Shown here one piece after another: positions 19,781 to 28,128 of a stretch of 64,000 nt of DNA. The notes under the pieces are model-generated. The model saw only the letters and a program-made list of their open reading frames with translations, did not search any database and had not been told where the DNA came from. Source of the DNA: Nocardia colli (GTDB lineage: Bacteria > Actinomycetota > Actinomycetes > Mycobacteriales > Mycobacteriaceae); assembly GCF_008704205.1 (NCBI RefSeq), contig NZ_VXLC01000014.1, positions 62,001 through 126,000 of the forward strand, read 5' to 3'. Within the stretch, counting starts at the first letter, position 1. The number at the start of each line of letters is the position of its first letter. The translations under genes and the position numbers were made by a program.

Positions 19781-20617
19781 ATGGGCGGACTGCTCGAAGG
19801 TAAGACCATTCTGGTCACCGGCATCATCACCGACTCGTCGATCGCGTTCCACGCGGCCGCCGTCGCGCAGGAGCAGGGCGCGAAGGTGATCATCACCGGC
19901 ATTCCGGAGCGGCTGCGGCTGATCGACCGGATCGCCAAGCGGCTGCCGCAAGAGGTCCCCCCGGCCATCCCGCTCGACGTCACCAACGAGGAGAACCTCG
20001 CTGAGCTGGCGGACAAGGTGCGCGAGCTGGCGCCCGAGGGCGTCGACGGCGTGCTGCACTCGATCGCGTTCGCGCCGCGCACCCTGATGGGTCCGGAGGC
20101 GCGTCCGTTCCTCGAGGGCCCGGGCCCGGATGCGGCCAAGGCGTTCGAGATCTCCGCGTGGAGCTACGCGTCGCTGGCCCGCGCGGTGCTGCCGGTGATG
20201 AACGAGCGCGGCTCGATCGTCGGCATGGACTTCGATCCGCGCACCGCGATGCCGTACTACAACTGGATGGGTGTGGCCAAGGCCGCGCTCGAGTCGGTCA
20301 ACCGGTACGTGGCGCGAGAGGTGGGCGCCGCCAAGAAGATTCGCTCGAATCTGATCGCCGCCGGCCCGATCAAGACCCTGGCCGCCAAGGCCATCGCGGG
20401 CACCGCGACCGACGACGCCGCCAAGCTGAACCAGCTCAACGAGTACTGGGACGGCGCTTCGCCGATCGGCTGGGACGTCGACGACCCGACGGTGGTGGCC
20501 AAGTCCATCGTCGCGCTGCTGTCGGACTGGCTGCCGGGCACCACCGCATCGATCATCTACGTCGACGGCGGAGCCAGCCACAACACCTGGTTCCCCGAGG
20601 GCATGTCGATCAACTGA
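19781..20617 (+). CDS. inhA: Enoyl-ACP reductase InhA
   Basis: This encodes 278 residues. It is the NADH-dependent enoyl-ACP reductase of FAS-II and the isoniazid target in mycobacteria. S94 (VLHSIAF), Y160 (MPYYNWM) and K167 (VAKAAL) correspond to S94, Y158 and K165 of the M. tuberculosis enzyme, and GIITDSSIAFHAA is the NADH loop. It is nine residues longer than the M. tuberculosis protein, with the extra length in loops around residues 70-120 and at the C-terminus. AGGAG lies 15 bp upstream. The presence of inhA with fabG1 supports a mycolic-acid producer. Confidence 0.97.
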   Translation: MGGLLEGKTILVTGIITDSSIAFHAAAVAQEQGAKVIITGIPERLRLIDRIAKRLPQEVPPAIPLDVTNEENLAELADKVRELAPEGVDGVLHSIAFAPRTLMGPEARPFLEGPGPDAAKAFEISAWSYASLARAVLPVMNERGSIVGMDFDPRTAMPYYNWMGVAKAALESVNRYVAREVGAAKKIRSNLIAAGPIKTLAAKAIAGTATDDAAKLNQLNEYWDGASPIGWDVDDPTVVAKSIVALLSDWLPGTTASIIYVDGGASHNTWFPEGMSIN

Positions 20618-20634
20618 TCTCCGAGGAGGGCATT

Positions 20635-21696
20635 GTGGTTCGGGCTGCGGATGCGCTGCTGCTGCTGTCCTTCGGCGGTCCGGAACGCCCCGAGGACGTG
20701 ATGCCGTTCCTGGAGAACGTCACTCGGGGCCGGGGCGTGCCGCGGACACGGCTCGAAGAAGTCGCCCAGCACTACCTGCACTTCGGCGGCGTCTCGCCGA
20801 TCAATGCGCTCAACCGGGACATCATCGCCGCGGTCGAGGCCGAATTGGCCACGGCCGGAATCGATCTCCCGGTGTACTTCGGTAACCGGAACTGGGCTCC
20901 GATGGTGGAGGACACCGTCGCGCGGATGGCCGCCGACGGTGTTCGCTCCGCACTGGTGTTCCCCACGTCGGCGTGGGGTGGGTACTCGGGATGCCTGCAG
21001 TATCACGAGGACATCACCAGGGCGCGAACCGCTTTCGGCGCCGATGCGCCGGATCTGGTCAAGCTGCGTCAGTACTTCGACCATCCGCTGTTGATCGAGG
21101 CCTTCGCCGATGCGATTCGTGCGGCGCGGGAAGAACTTCCGGCTGAACGTCGCGCGGGTGTGCGGCTCGTGTTCACCGCACACTCGGTGCCGATCAGTGC
21201 CGACACCGCCGCGGGACCGCCCGCCGACGGTGGGCATCTGTACAGCCGTCAGGTCGCCGAAGCCGCTCGATTGGCCGCCGCCGCAACCGGTTTCACCGAT
21301 TACGACGTCGTCTGGCAGTCGCGTTCCGGCCCGCCGCAGGTGCCGTGGCTCGACCCGGACATCGTCGATCATCTCGACGATCTGGCCGCCAAGAACGTCG
21401 AGGCGGTCATCGTCTGTCCCGTCGGTTTCGTGTCCGATCACCTCGAGGTGATCTGGGATCTGGACAACGAGGCCAAGGAGAAAGCCGCCGAACTCGGCAT
21501 GGCCTTCGCCCGCGCGGCCACCCCCGGCACCGATCCGCGCTTCGCTCAGCTGGTCGTCGAATTGATCGATGAGCAGCTGAACGACACCGCCTCCCGGCAC
21601 CTCGGCGAGGTTCCCGGCTACGGCTGCACGCTGAACGGCACGCCGTGCGCCATCGGTTGCTGTGCGCCGCAGCGGCGTCCAGCGGTCGTTGAGTGA
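20635..21696 (+). CDS. hemH: Ferrochelatase (coproporphyrin type)
   Basis: This encodes 353 residues from GTG 20635, preceded by GAGGAGGG and 17 bp after inhA. It inserts iron into the porphyrin ring; actinobacterial members use coproporphyrin III (also called CpfC). The conserved LLLLSFGGPE start, the active-site His in FTAHSVP and the Glu in DHLEVIWDLD are present. The C-terminus GCTLNGTPCAIGCCAP carries four Cys that probably help bind the [2Fe-2S] cluster known from mycobacterial ferrochelatase. A short hairpin (21728-21745) follows the stop. Confidence 0.95.
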   Translation: MVRAADALLLLSFGGPERPEDVMPFLENVTRGRGVPRTRLEEVAQHYLHFGGVSPINALNRDIIAAVEAELATAGIDLPVYFGNRNWAPMVEDTVARMAADGVRSALVFPTSAWGGYSGCLQYHEDITRARTAFGADAPDLVKLRQYFDHPLLIEAFADAIRAAREELPAERRAGVRLVFTAHSVPISADTAAGPPADGGHLYSRQVAEAARLAAAATGFTDYDVVWQSRSGPPQVPWLDPDIVDHLDDLAAKNVEAVIVCPVGFVSDHLEVIWDLDNEAKEKAAELGMAFARAATPGTDPRFAQLVVELIDEQLNDTASRHLGEVPGYGCTLNGTPCAIGCCAPQRRPAVVE

Positions 21697-21766
21697 CGCG
21701 AGTCGGGTTGCGATAGCATCGCTTCGCCTTCGGAGAAAGCCGAAGCGGGGCGAAAGATGAAATTGG

Positions 21767-22255
21767 ATGATCTATACCGAAATGTTGACCGGCGCGGGGT
21801 TGCTCGATCCGCAGGTCTGGTCCGACCAGACCGTCTGGGCAGCCGGACTGGAGACGACCGAAGCTCGACGCCGCGGTAGCCATGGGGGGAACAGCGGCGG
21901 TTCATGGGTGGTCGGGTTCGTGTGTCTGGGCCTGGTTCTGCTCGGCATCGTGGTGCTCGTCGTGATCTCGCGCAAGAAGAACTCGAACAACCAGCAGCAG
22001 CAGACGCAGTTCCCGCAGCAGCACAATGCGCCGCAGCCTTATCAGCAGCCGTATGGACAGCAGCAGTACCCGGGACAGCAGCAATATCCCGGTCAGCAGC
22101 CGTATCCGGCCCAGCAGCAGCAGTATTCGCCGCAGCAGTACCAGGGGCAGCAGCAGCCCTATCCGGGCCAGCAGTACGCGCCGCAACAGCAGTACCAGCA
22201 GCCGTACACGCCCCAGCAGCCGCAGCAGCAGTACCCGCCGCAGCCGTATCAGTAG
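21767..22255 (+). CDS. Membrane protein with Gln/Tyr/Pro-rich tail
   Basis: This encodes 162 residues of unknown function. A short N-terminal segment of about 46 residues, one transmembrane span (about 47-67, WVVGFVCLGLVLLGIVVLVV), an SRKKN stop-transfer patch, then a tail built almost wholly of QQPYPGQQ/QYxPQQ units. The tail is predicted to be cytoplasmic and disordered, like the QPY tails that mediate phase separation or partner binding in other actinobacterial envelope proteins; that is inference. It follows hemH by 70 bp and ends just before a palindromic element. Confidence 0.7.
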   Translation: MIYTEMLTGAGLLDPQVWSDQTVWAAGLETTEARRRGSHGGNSGGSWVVGFVCLGLVLLGIVVLVVISRKKNSNNQQQQTQFPQQHNAPQPYQQPYGQQQYPGQQQYPGQQPYPAQQQQYSPQQYQGQQQPYPGQQYAPQQQYQQPYTPQQPQQQYPPQPYQ

Positions 22256-22292
22256 CCAGCCGGCCAGGCGCTGGCCAATCCGCACCATTTCT

Positions 22293-22338
22293 GATTTCCC
22301 GCACCGAAAATCGCATGCAATTTTCGGTGCGGGAAATC
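22293..22338. repeat. 46-bp palindromic element, copy 2
   Basis: All 46 bp are identical to copy 1 at 9366. It lies between convergent genes (the Gln-rich membrane protein and the protease) and is flanked on the left by the same CCGCACCATT phrase. The two exact copies 13 kb apart indicate a mobile or conversion-maintained element, not a one-off terminator. Confidence 0.9.
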
Positions 22339-22358
22339 AGGAGGCGTGCGTTTGTGGC

Positions 22359-23111
22359 TCAGAACTTGACGGCGGACAGCTTCGTGTAGACCCCTGGGAA
22401 GCCTGGGCGGGCGGCGCCCTTGCCCCATGAGGTGAGGCCGGCCAACTGTCCGTCGACGAGAAGCGGTCCGCCGCTGTCGTATTCGGCGGTGTCGGCTTCG
22501 GGGGAGCCGGCGCACAGCATCTCGTTCGGATCGAACGCGGAACCGTACGCCGCGGCGCAGTCGGCATCCGAAACGAGTGGGACGCCGGCGCTGCGCAGGT
22601 GGGTGTTCGACTCGTCGGACTCCGACGTAGCACCCCAGCCGAGAATCGTTCCGGTGTTTCCCTGTGCGGCAGCGACTTTCACGAACGGACCGGGCTGCGG
22701 ACGATCGAGGGTGAGAATCGCCAGATCGTTGTGATGCACGGTCTCGCCGTCGAAGTCGGTGTCGTCGAAGCCCGGATGGATCCGAATGTCCTTGACGTGC
22801 ACCGTGACTCCGCCGGAGTCGCGTAAGTCGGTGCGGCCGAAGGTAACCGTGACCGCCTGGGCGACCAGTTGCGCGAGCGAAACGCAGTGCGCCGCGGTGA
22901 GCACCTGATCGGGGGAGATCAGCGCCCCACCGCAGAACTGGCCGGAGGGGCGCGTGAAGAACAGCGGACTGCCGACCGCGCCGAGCCACGGATAGGCGCT
23001 CGCCTCGGTCTCGGTACCACCGACGATCGCCGACGCGGGCGCCGCGGCGGGCAGACCGAGCGCGATCAACGCGGCGACCAGGGTCGCGGCACCGCGACGG
23101 GGGAGTTGCAT
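22359..23111 (-). CDS. Secreted trypsin-like serine protease
   Basis: This encodes 250 residues (S1 family). A signal peptide ends at APASA and is followed directly by IVGGTE, the mature trypsin N-terminus. The catalytic triad is H75 (TAAHC), D129 (HHNDLAIL) and S213 (DSGGP). The residue before the DSGGP motif is Tyr, where most members have Gly, and the usual Cys just before it is missing (TAEYDSGGP). ATG 23111 was chosen because AGGCGG lies upstream and the signal peptide then has normal length. The gene stands alone, convergent with its neighbour. Confidence 0.88.
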   Translation of the reverse strand: MQLPRRGAATLVAALIALGLPAAAPASAIVGGTETEASAYPWLGAVGSPLFFTRPSGQFCGGALISPDQVLTAAHCVSLAQLVAQAVTVTFGRTDLRDSGGVTVHVKDIRIHPGFDDTDFDGETVHHNDLAILTLDRPQPGPFVKVAAAQGNTGTILGWGATSESDESNTHLRSAGVPLVSDADCAAAYGSAFDPNEMLCAGSPEADTAEYDSGGPLLVDGQLAGLTSWGKGAARPGFPGVYTKLSAVKF

Positions 23112-23214
23112 GTCATACCGCCTGCTGAGAGGGCCGGAGTGTCGATTCATTCAAGCAGAAATACCGCCGGCGTGAACGTTCGCCCAGGTCGCGACCGCGA
23201 TCGAGCGCCAGACC

Positions 23215-24030
23215 TCACGGCGTGCTGCGCGCCGCCGCGTGAATGGCCACCAGCCGCGCGGCGCGGATCGCGTCCCACAACGGGCGTAGTAGTGACTCCT
23301 GGGCGCCGATGGCACTCGCCGAGGTCGGTGAGGATGCCGGTTCTCGTTGCGCCACAGTGAGTATCGCCGCCACGTGGTCGGCGGTGTCGAGAATCTTCCT
23401 GGCCCGCAACGGGATCGAGTCCGGGTAGTCGTGCCGCGAGTAGTCGGCGAGCTCGGCCTCGATGAGCTCGCGCGGATCCGAGTCCGCCGAGCCGACCGAC
23501 GTGGTGTGCAGTTGCAGCAGCGCGTCGGCCGCGTCGCGGACCGCTTCGCGCATCGCGTATTCGGCCTCACCGAGCGACATGTCCTGCCCCGGCGCCGGCG
23601 GAATCGGCGTGCTGTAGACGGCCCATTGCAACGTGTCCTCGTCGGTCCACTGCGGGATCAGACCGGTGCCGTCGGTACCGGGCACCCCGATCAGCAGACC
23701 CTCCTCGGCCTCGATCGCGTCGGCCGCGAAGGCGGTGCCGGTGGGCAGGCCGCGCACGTCGCCGGGCACCGGCAGCACCAGCCGCAGCTGCGCGCCGGGC
23801 TGGGCCATGCTTTCCCGAATCACCTTGAGCAGCGCCATCATTCCGGTGCCGGGCAGGTTGCCCCTGGACGACCACGGCAGGTCCGTGCGACCACCCGTGA
23901 TCGGGTCACCGGCGGCGATGGTGTGCTGGGGCGCCCACGCGTGCAGGGCCTCCAATACGTCGTCGGGCGCGCTACAGCCGGCCAGCCAGGAGCCGGCCCA
24001 CACCGTCAGCGTGGCACTAGGAGAGCACAT
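23215..24030 (-). CDS. Conserved actinobacterial protein of unknown function
   Basis: This encodes 271 residues, soluble, with no signal peptide or membrane span. It opens with MCSPSATLTVWAGSWLAGC, has a central acidic segment (DADAIEAEEGLLIG-type) and an Ala-rich helical C-terminus. It resembles a family of conserved actinobacterial unknowns, but I cannot name a domain. It lies between hemH and the NfeD gene, where M. tuberculosis has Rv1486c; whether this gene or the next is that counterpart needs a comparison. ATG 24030 was preferred over upstream starts that add a non-conserved 18-residue stretch. Confidence 0.7.
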   Translation of the reverse strand: MCSPSATLTVWAGSWLAGCSAPDDVLEALHAWAPQHTIAAGDPITGGRTDLPWSSRGNLPGTGMMALLKVIRESMAQPGAQLRLVLPVPGDVRGLPTGTAFAADAIEAEEGLLIGVPGTDGTGLIPQWTDEDTLQWAVYSTPIPPAPGQDMSLGEAEYAMREAVRDAADALLQLHTTSVGSADSDPRELIEAELADYSRHDYPDSIPLRARKILDTADHVAAILTVAQREPASSPTSASAIGAQESLLRPLWDAIRAARLVAIHAAARSTP

Positions 24031-24120
24031 AATTATCGAGCATAAAGGGTGACGGTTATTCGCGGGCATTCCCGGAAAGGGCATTCCTGAGCAGCGGCGC
24101 GAGCGACCAGGTCGGCCGGG

Positions 24121-24948
24121 TTATTCCGGTTCTGTGACGAAGTCGATGAGCCGCTCGACCGCGCCGATGAGCGGAGCCTCCAAGTCGCGGAACGACTCCA
24201 CCGAGCCGTAGACGCGCCGCCACCCTTCCTGCGGGGTGCCCCAGCCGAGCCGATCGCAAATACCCGTTTTCCAGTCTTCGCCGCGCGGCACGTTCGGCCA
24301 CGCCTCGATCCCGACCGTCGCCGGCCGCACCGCCTGCCAGACGTCGATGAACGGATGACCGGTGACGAGCACGTTCGGGCCGAGCCCGGTGGTGAGTTGG
24401 GTTTCCTTCGATCCGGTGACCAGATGGTCGACCAGCACCCCGACCCGGCGACCCGGTCCCGGCGCGAACTCGGTGAGCCGCTCGCCCAGATTGTCCAGCC
24501 CCTCCAGATGTTCGACGACCACGCCTTCGACCCGCAGATCGTGTCCCCACACCCGCTCGACCAGCGCCGCGTCGTGCACGCCCTCCACCCAGATCCGGCT
24601 GGTCCGGGCGACCCGCGCGCGCAGGCCCTCCACCCGGGTGGATCCGGAGGCCGAGCGCGTCTCCTTCTTCGGCGCGGCGGCGGCCGGCCGGATCAACGTG
24701 ACCGGCTCGCCGTCGATCAGGAACGCGGCCTCGCGCATCGCGAACAGCCGGACCGCTCCGCGCGCGTCCTCGAGTTTCACGAACTCGCCGTCGTAGCTGC
24801 GATCGAATCCGACCACGGCGCCGCAGAATCCGCTGGCCGCGTCCTCCACGACCAGGTCGCGGTCCGCCGTCACCTGCGGTACCACCCGTTTTCTGGCGCG
24901 CGCGTGGCCGGCGAAGATGTCACCGCCATAGCTGTCATGTCCGCTCAC
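24121..24948 (-). CDS. DUF3097 family protein
   Basis: This encodes 275 residues from GTG 24948. The central phrase RIWVEGVHDAALVERVWGHDLRVEG...LEGLDNL and the late VTGHPFIDVWQAVRP are hallmarks of DUF3097, a family found mainly in actinobacteria. VEG-HDAxL resembles the Toprim fold (as in small Toprim nucleases), so a nucleic-acid role is possible but unproven. It is followed, 90 bp on, by the other unknown on the same strand and is divergent from the NfeD-SPFH pair. Confidence 0.8.
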   Translation of the reverse strand: MSGHDSYGGDIFAGHARARKRVVPQVTADRDLVVEDAASGFCGAVVGFDRSYDGEFVKLEDARGAVRLFAMREAAFLIDGEPVTLIRPAAAAPKKETRSASGSTRVEGLRARVARTSRIWVEGVHDAALVERVWGHDLRVEGVVVEHLEGLDNLGERLTEFAPGPGRRVGVLVDHLVTGSKETQLTTGLGPNVLVTGHPFIDVWQAVRPATVGIEAWPNVPRGEDWKTGICDRLGWGTPQEGWRRVYGSVESFRDLEAPLIGAVERLIDFVTEPE

Positions 24949-25069
24949 CCGCCCGAACCTAGCAGGCGGGGAAGCACATTCGGTCTGCGCACGCGGCGTG
25001 ACAACTTTTGCGACACGTAGCTGCGGCAAGAGCACCGGCGTGGCGCGAAAGCGCACTAGAGTGGTTTTC

Positions 25070-25501
25070 GTGGCCGCAATAGTTTGGCTGGTCGCGGGGA
25101 TTCTGCTCGCGGCGGCGGAAATGCTCACCGGGGACCTGACGCTGCTCATGCTCGGTGTCGCCGCGCTGGGCACCGCGGGGGTCAGCGCTGTCGCGGACAC
25201 CACGCTGGTGGTGGATGCCATCGTGTTCGGCGTGCTCACGCTGCTGCTGTTCCTCGGCGTGCGCCCGCTGCTGCGCCGCCGCTTCGGCACGCCGCCGCCG
25301 ACGCCGACGAACGTGGATGCGTTGCAAGGCAAATCGGCGACGGTGCTGGAGGAGGTGGCCGCGCACAGCGGCCAGGTGAAGCTGGGCGGTGAGGTCTGGA
25401 CCGCGCGGCCGATGGACGAGTCCGAGGTTTATGAACCGGGTACGAAGGTGTATGTCATGAGGATCGAAGGCGCGACCGCCGTCGTCTGGAAGGGGCCGTA
25501 A
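25070..25501 (+). CDS. NfeD-like membrane protein
   Basis: This encodes 143 residues. Three hydrophobic segments lie in the first 70 residues (AAIVWLVAGILLAAAEMLTGD; LMLGVAALGTAG; VFGVLTLLLFLGV), followed by an OB-fold C-terminal domain typical of NfeD (GKSATVLEEVAAHSGQVKLGGEVW...). NfeD proteins pair with SPFH/stomatin proteins in membrane microdomains, and an SPFH gene follows with a TAATG overlap. Counterpart of Rv1487. GTG 25070 was chosen because homologues begin at this point. Confidence 0.88.
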   Translation: MAAIVWLVAGILLAAAEMLTGDLTLLMLGVAALGTAGVSAVADTTLVVDAIVFGVLTLLLFLGVRPLLRRRFGTPPPTPTNVDALQGKSATVLEEVAAHSGQVKLGGEVWTARPMDESEVYEPGTKVYVMRIEGATAVVWKGP

Positions 25502-26799
25502 TGGCTGTACTGATCGTTGCCGCCGTACTCGTGTTGTTGATTGTGGTGGTGGTGTTCAAGTCGATCGCGCTGGTGCCGCAGGCCGAGGCGGCGGTGATCG
25601 AGCGGCTCGGCCGGTATTCGCGCACGGTGTCCGGTCAGCTGACGTTCCTGGTGCCGTTCGCCGATCGCATTCGCGCCAAGGTCGATCTGCGCGAGCGGGT
25701 GGTGTCGTTCCCGCCGCAGCCGGTGATCACCGAGGACAACCTCACCCTGCACATCGACACCGTGGTGTATTTCCAGGTCACCAGCCCGCAGGCCGCGGTG
25801 TACGAGATCAGCAACTACATCGCCGCGGTCGAGCAGCTCACCGTCACCACGCTGCGCAACGTGGTCGGCGGCATGACGCTGGAGCAGACGCTGACCTCCC
25901 GCGACCAGATCAACGGCCAGCTGCGCGGCGTGCTGGACGAGGCGACCGGACGCTGGGGCCTGCGGGTGGCGCGGGTCGAGCTGAAGAGCATCGACCCGCC
26001 CGCGTCCATCCAGGAGTCGATGGAAAAGCAGATGAAGGCCGACCGCGAGAAGCGCGCGATGATCCTCACCGCCGAGGGCACCCGCGAATCGCAGATCAAG
26101 ATGGCCGAGGGTTCCAAGCAGGCGCAGGTGCTCTCCGCCGAGGGCGCCAAGCAGTCGGCGATCCTGGAGGCCGAAGGCGAACGGCAGAGCCGCATCCTGC
26201 GCGCGCAGGGTGAACGGGCCGCCTCCTACCTGCAGGCGCAGGGTCAGGCCAAGGCCATCGAAAAGGTCTTCGCCGCAATCAAGAACGGCAAGCCCACTCC
26301 GGAACTGCTTGCCTACCAATACATGCAGACGCTGCCGATGGTCGCGCGCGGCGACGCCAACAAGGTGTGGCTGGTGCCGAGCGACTTCGGCAAGGCGCTC
26401 GAGGGCTTCGCCACCAGCTTCGGCAGCAAGGGCGAGGACGGCATCTTCCGTTATGAACCGCCCGCCGCCGACGGCGAATCGATCAAGGTGGAGGACGACT
26501 CCGAGGACGTCGCGGACTGGTTCGACACCGCGCCGGACCCGGCCATCGCCAAGGCGGTCCGTGCCGCCGAGGAGACCGCCCGGACCTCGGTGGACGGCCT
26601 GATGAACCCGCCGCCGGCCGCTCCGCGTCAGTCGTCGCCGCATCAGCCGGTGATGCCGCCGCAGGAGGAGTTGCCCCCGCAGCAGTCGCAACCGCAGCAG
26701 TTGCCGCAACAGCAACCGCCGCAGCAGCAACCTCAGCAGTACCGCCCCGACGACCCGCACGGTCGGCCGTGGCAGCCGCCGGAGAACTTCTCGAAGTAG
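25501..26799 (+). CDS. SPFH/band-7 (stomatin-like) membrane protein
   Basis: This encodes 432 residues. One N-terminal transmembrane segment (residues 3-20) is followed by the SPFH domain (IALVPQAEAAVIERLGRYSR...VDLRERVVSFPPQPVITEDN) and a long Ala/Glu-rich coiled coil (about residues 180-260, with EGxKQxxxLxAEG repeats) that drives oligomerisation. The last 90 residues are Gln/Pro-rich. The start overlaps the NfeD stop by 1 nt. Such pairs form large membrane scaffolds. Counterpart of Rv1488. Confidence 0.93.
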   Translation: MAVLIVAAVLVLLIVVVVFKSIALVPQAEAAVIERLGRYSRTVSGQLTFLVPFADRIRAKVDLRERVVSFPPQPVITEDNLTLHIDTVVYFQVTSPQAAVYEISNYIAAVEQLTVTTLRNVVGGMTLEQTLTSRDQINGQLRGVLDEATGRWGLRVARVELKSIDPPASIQESMEKQMKADREKRAMILTAEGTRESQIKMAEGSKQAQVLSAEGAKQSAILEAEGERQSRILRAQGERAASYLQAQGQAKAIEKVFAAIKNGKPTPELLAYQYMQTLPMVARGDANKVWLVPSDFGKALEGFATSFGSKGEDGIFRYEPPAADGESIKVEDDSEDVADWFDTAPDPAIAKAVRAAEETARTSVDGLMNPPPAAPRQSSPHQPVMPPQEELPPQQSQPQQLPQQQPPQQQPQQYRPDDPHGRPWQPPENFSK

Positions 26800-26832
26800 G
26801 CGCACGCAAGACACAGGCGGCACCGGGGGGTT

Positions 26833-28128
26833 ATGCGAACCAGGCGGGAACTACTGCAAGTGGCGCTGATCGCGCCGCTGGCAGCCGCCTGCGCCCCGAA
26901 TCTCCTGCTGGGCAACCCCGGTGCGGTCCGCATCGGGGTGTCGTGGAGCGGGTCCGAACTCGCGGCGTTCCGCGCGGTCCTCGCCCGCCTCGACTACCAC
27001 CATGAGGTCGACGTCGTCCCGCTCGGCGACGAGATCGAGACCGCGTTCACCGCGGGCGGCCGGTCCGCGCCGGACATCGTGATGCTGCCGCAGGCGGGCC
27101 GGGTGCGCCCGCTCGCCGAACAACGCAAACTGCGGCCGGTTGCCGACACGCTGTGGTCGGATGAACTCGGCGCCCGCTATCCGGATGTCTGGCGACAGTT
27201 GTTGCAGTACAACGGGAAACCGTACGGCGTGCCGTTCAAGGCGGCGGACAAATCGATGGTCTGGTACGACCGCCGCCTCGTGGACAAATACGGCCTCGGC
27301 GACCCGGCCGGCTGGACCCTCGCCGACTGGCTGGACCGCATGGAAGTGCTCGCCGAGACCCCCGTCCGGCTGCTCGCCCTCGGTGCTGCCGACGGCTGGG
27401 TACTCACCGACGTGTTCGAGAACGCGCTGCTCGCCGAATCGCCGCGGATCTACGACGAGGTGGCCGTCGCGCGCAACGATCGCACCTGGGAGAGCCCCGC
27501 CGTGCGGGCCGCGTTCGGCCACCTCGGTTCGCTGTGGGGACACCGGCACGCCTTTCCCGGCGGTATCGCCGCCGCCTTGACCCGCCAATTCCCGGACGCG
27601 GTCCGCGAGGTTTTCGAGCATCGGCGCGCGGTCATGGTGGTGACGCCGGACTTCGCCGAACCGATCGTCCGGGCCGCCGTACGCCGGTCCGGACGGCGCG
27701 CCGAAGACGTGGTCGGCGTCGCCGCCTTCCCCGCCGTCGCGGCCGGGCAGGACCCGCCACGGATCGTCGGCGGCGACGTGATGGTGGTGACCGAGTCCGC
27801 GTCCGATCGCGCCATGGACCTGGTCAAGGCGCTCGCCGATCCGGCCGCGCCGCTGCCCTGGATCAAGGACTACGGCGGCTTCATCGCCCCGAATCTCCGG
27901 ACAGACGCCCAATATTCGCCGTTCCTCGAACCCGCTGCCCGCACCCTCCGCACCCGCACCGCCTTCGACCTGTCCGATCGGATCGGCGCGGTCGGCGGCC
28001 GAAACGGGTTGTGGCGCATCCTGACCGACTTCCTGACCGCGGTCGGGGACGGGCAGACCGAACGGCTCGACGAGGCGACCGATCGCGCGATCGCCGCGCT
28101 CGACGCGGTGGATCGGGGGCGGCGATGA
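26833..28128 (+). CDS. ABC transporter substrate-binding lipoprotein
   Basis: This encodes 431 residues. The N-terminus MRTRRELL...PLAAAC is a lipoprotein signal with lipid-anchored Cys at about residue 20. The body has the family-1 solute-binding pattern of sugar-type transporters (GKPYGVPF, WYDRRLVDKYGL, a C-terminal DYGGFIAPN phrase). It is coupled by ATGA overlap to the permease gene. The ligand is probably a carbohydrate or glycerol derivative, but it cannot be named from sequence. The nearby window contains no ATPase, so a shared MsmK-like ATPase elsewhere would be needed. Confidence 0.85.
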   Translation: MRTRRELLQVALIAPLAAACAPNLLLGNPGAVRIGVSWSGSELAAFRAVLARLDYHHEVDVVPLGDEIETAFTAGGRSAPDIVMLPQAGRVRPLAEQRKLRPVADTLWSDELGARYPDVWRQLLQYNGKPYGVPFKAADKSMVWYDRRLVDKYGLGDPAGWTLADWLDRMEVLAETPVRLLALGAADGWVLTDVFENALLAESPRIYDEVAVARNDRTWESPAVRAAFGHLGSLWGHRHAFPGGIAAALTRQFPDAVREVFEHRRAVMVVTPDFAEPIVRAAVRRSGRRAEDVVGVAAFPAVAAGQDPPRIVGGDVMVVTESASDRAMDLVKALADPAAPLPWIKDYGGFIAPNLRTDAQYSPFLEPAARTLRTRTAFDLSDRIGAVGGRNGLWRILTDFLTAVGDGQTERLDEATDRAIAALDAVDRGRR

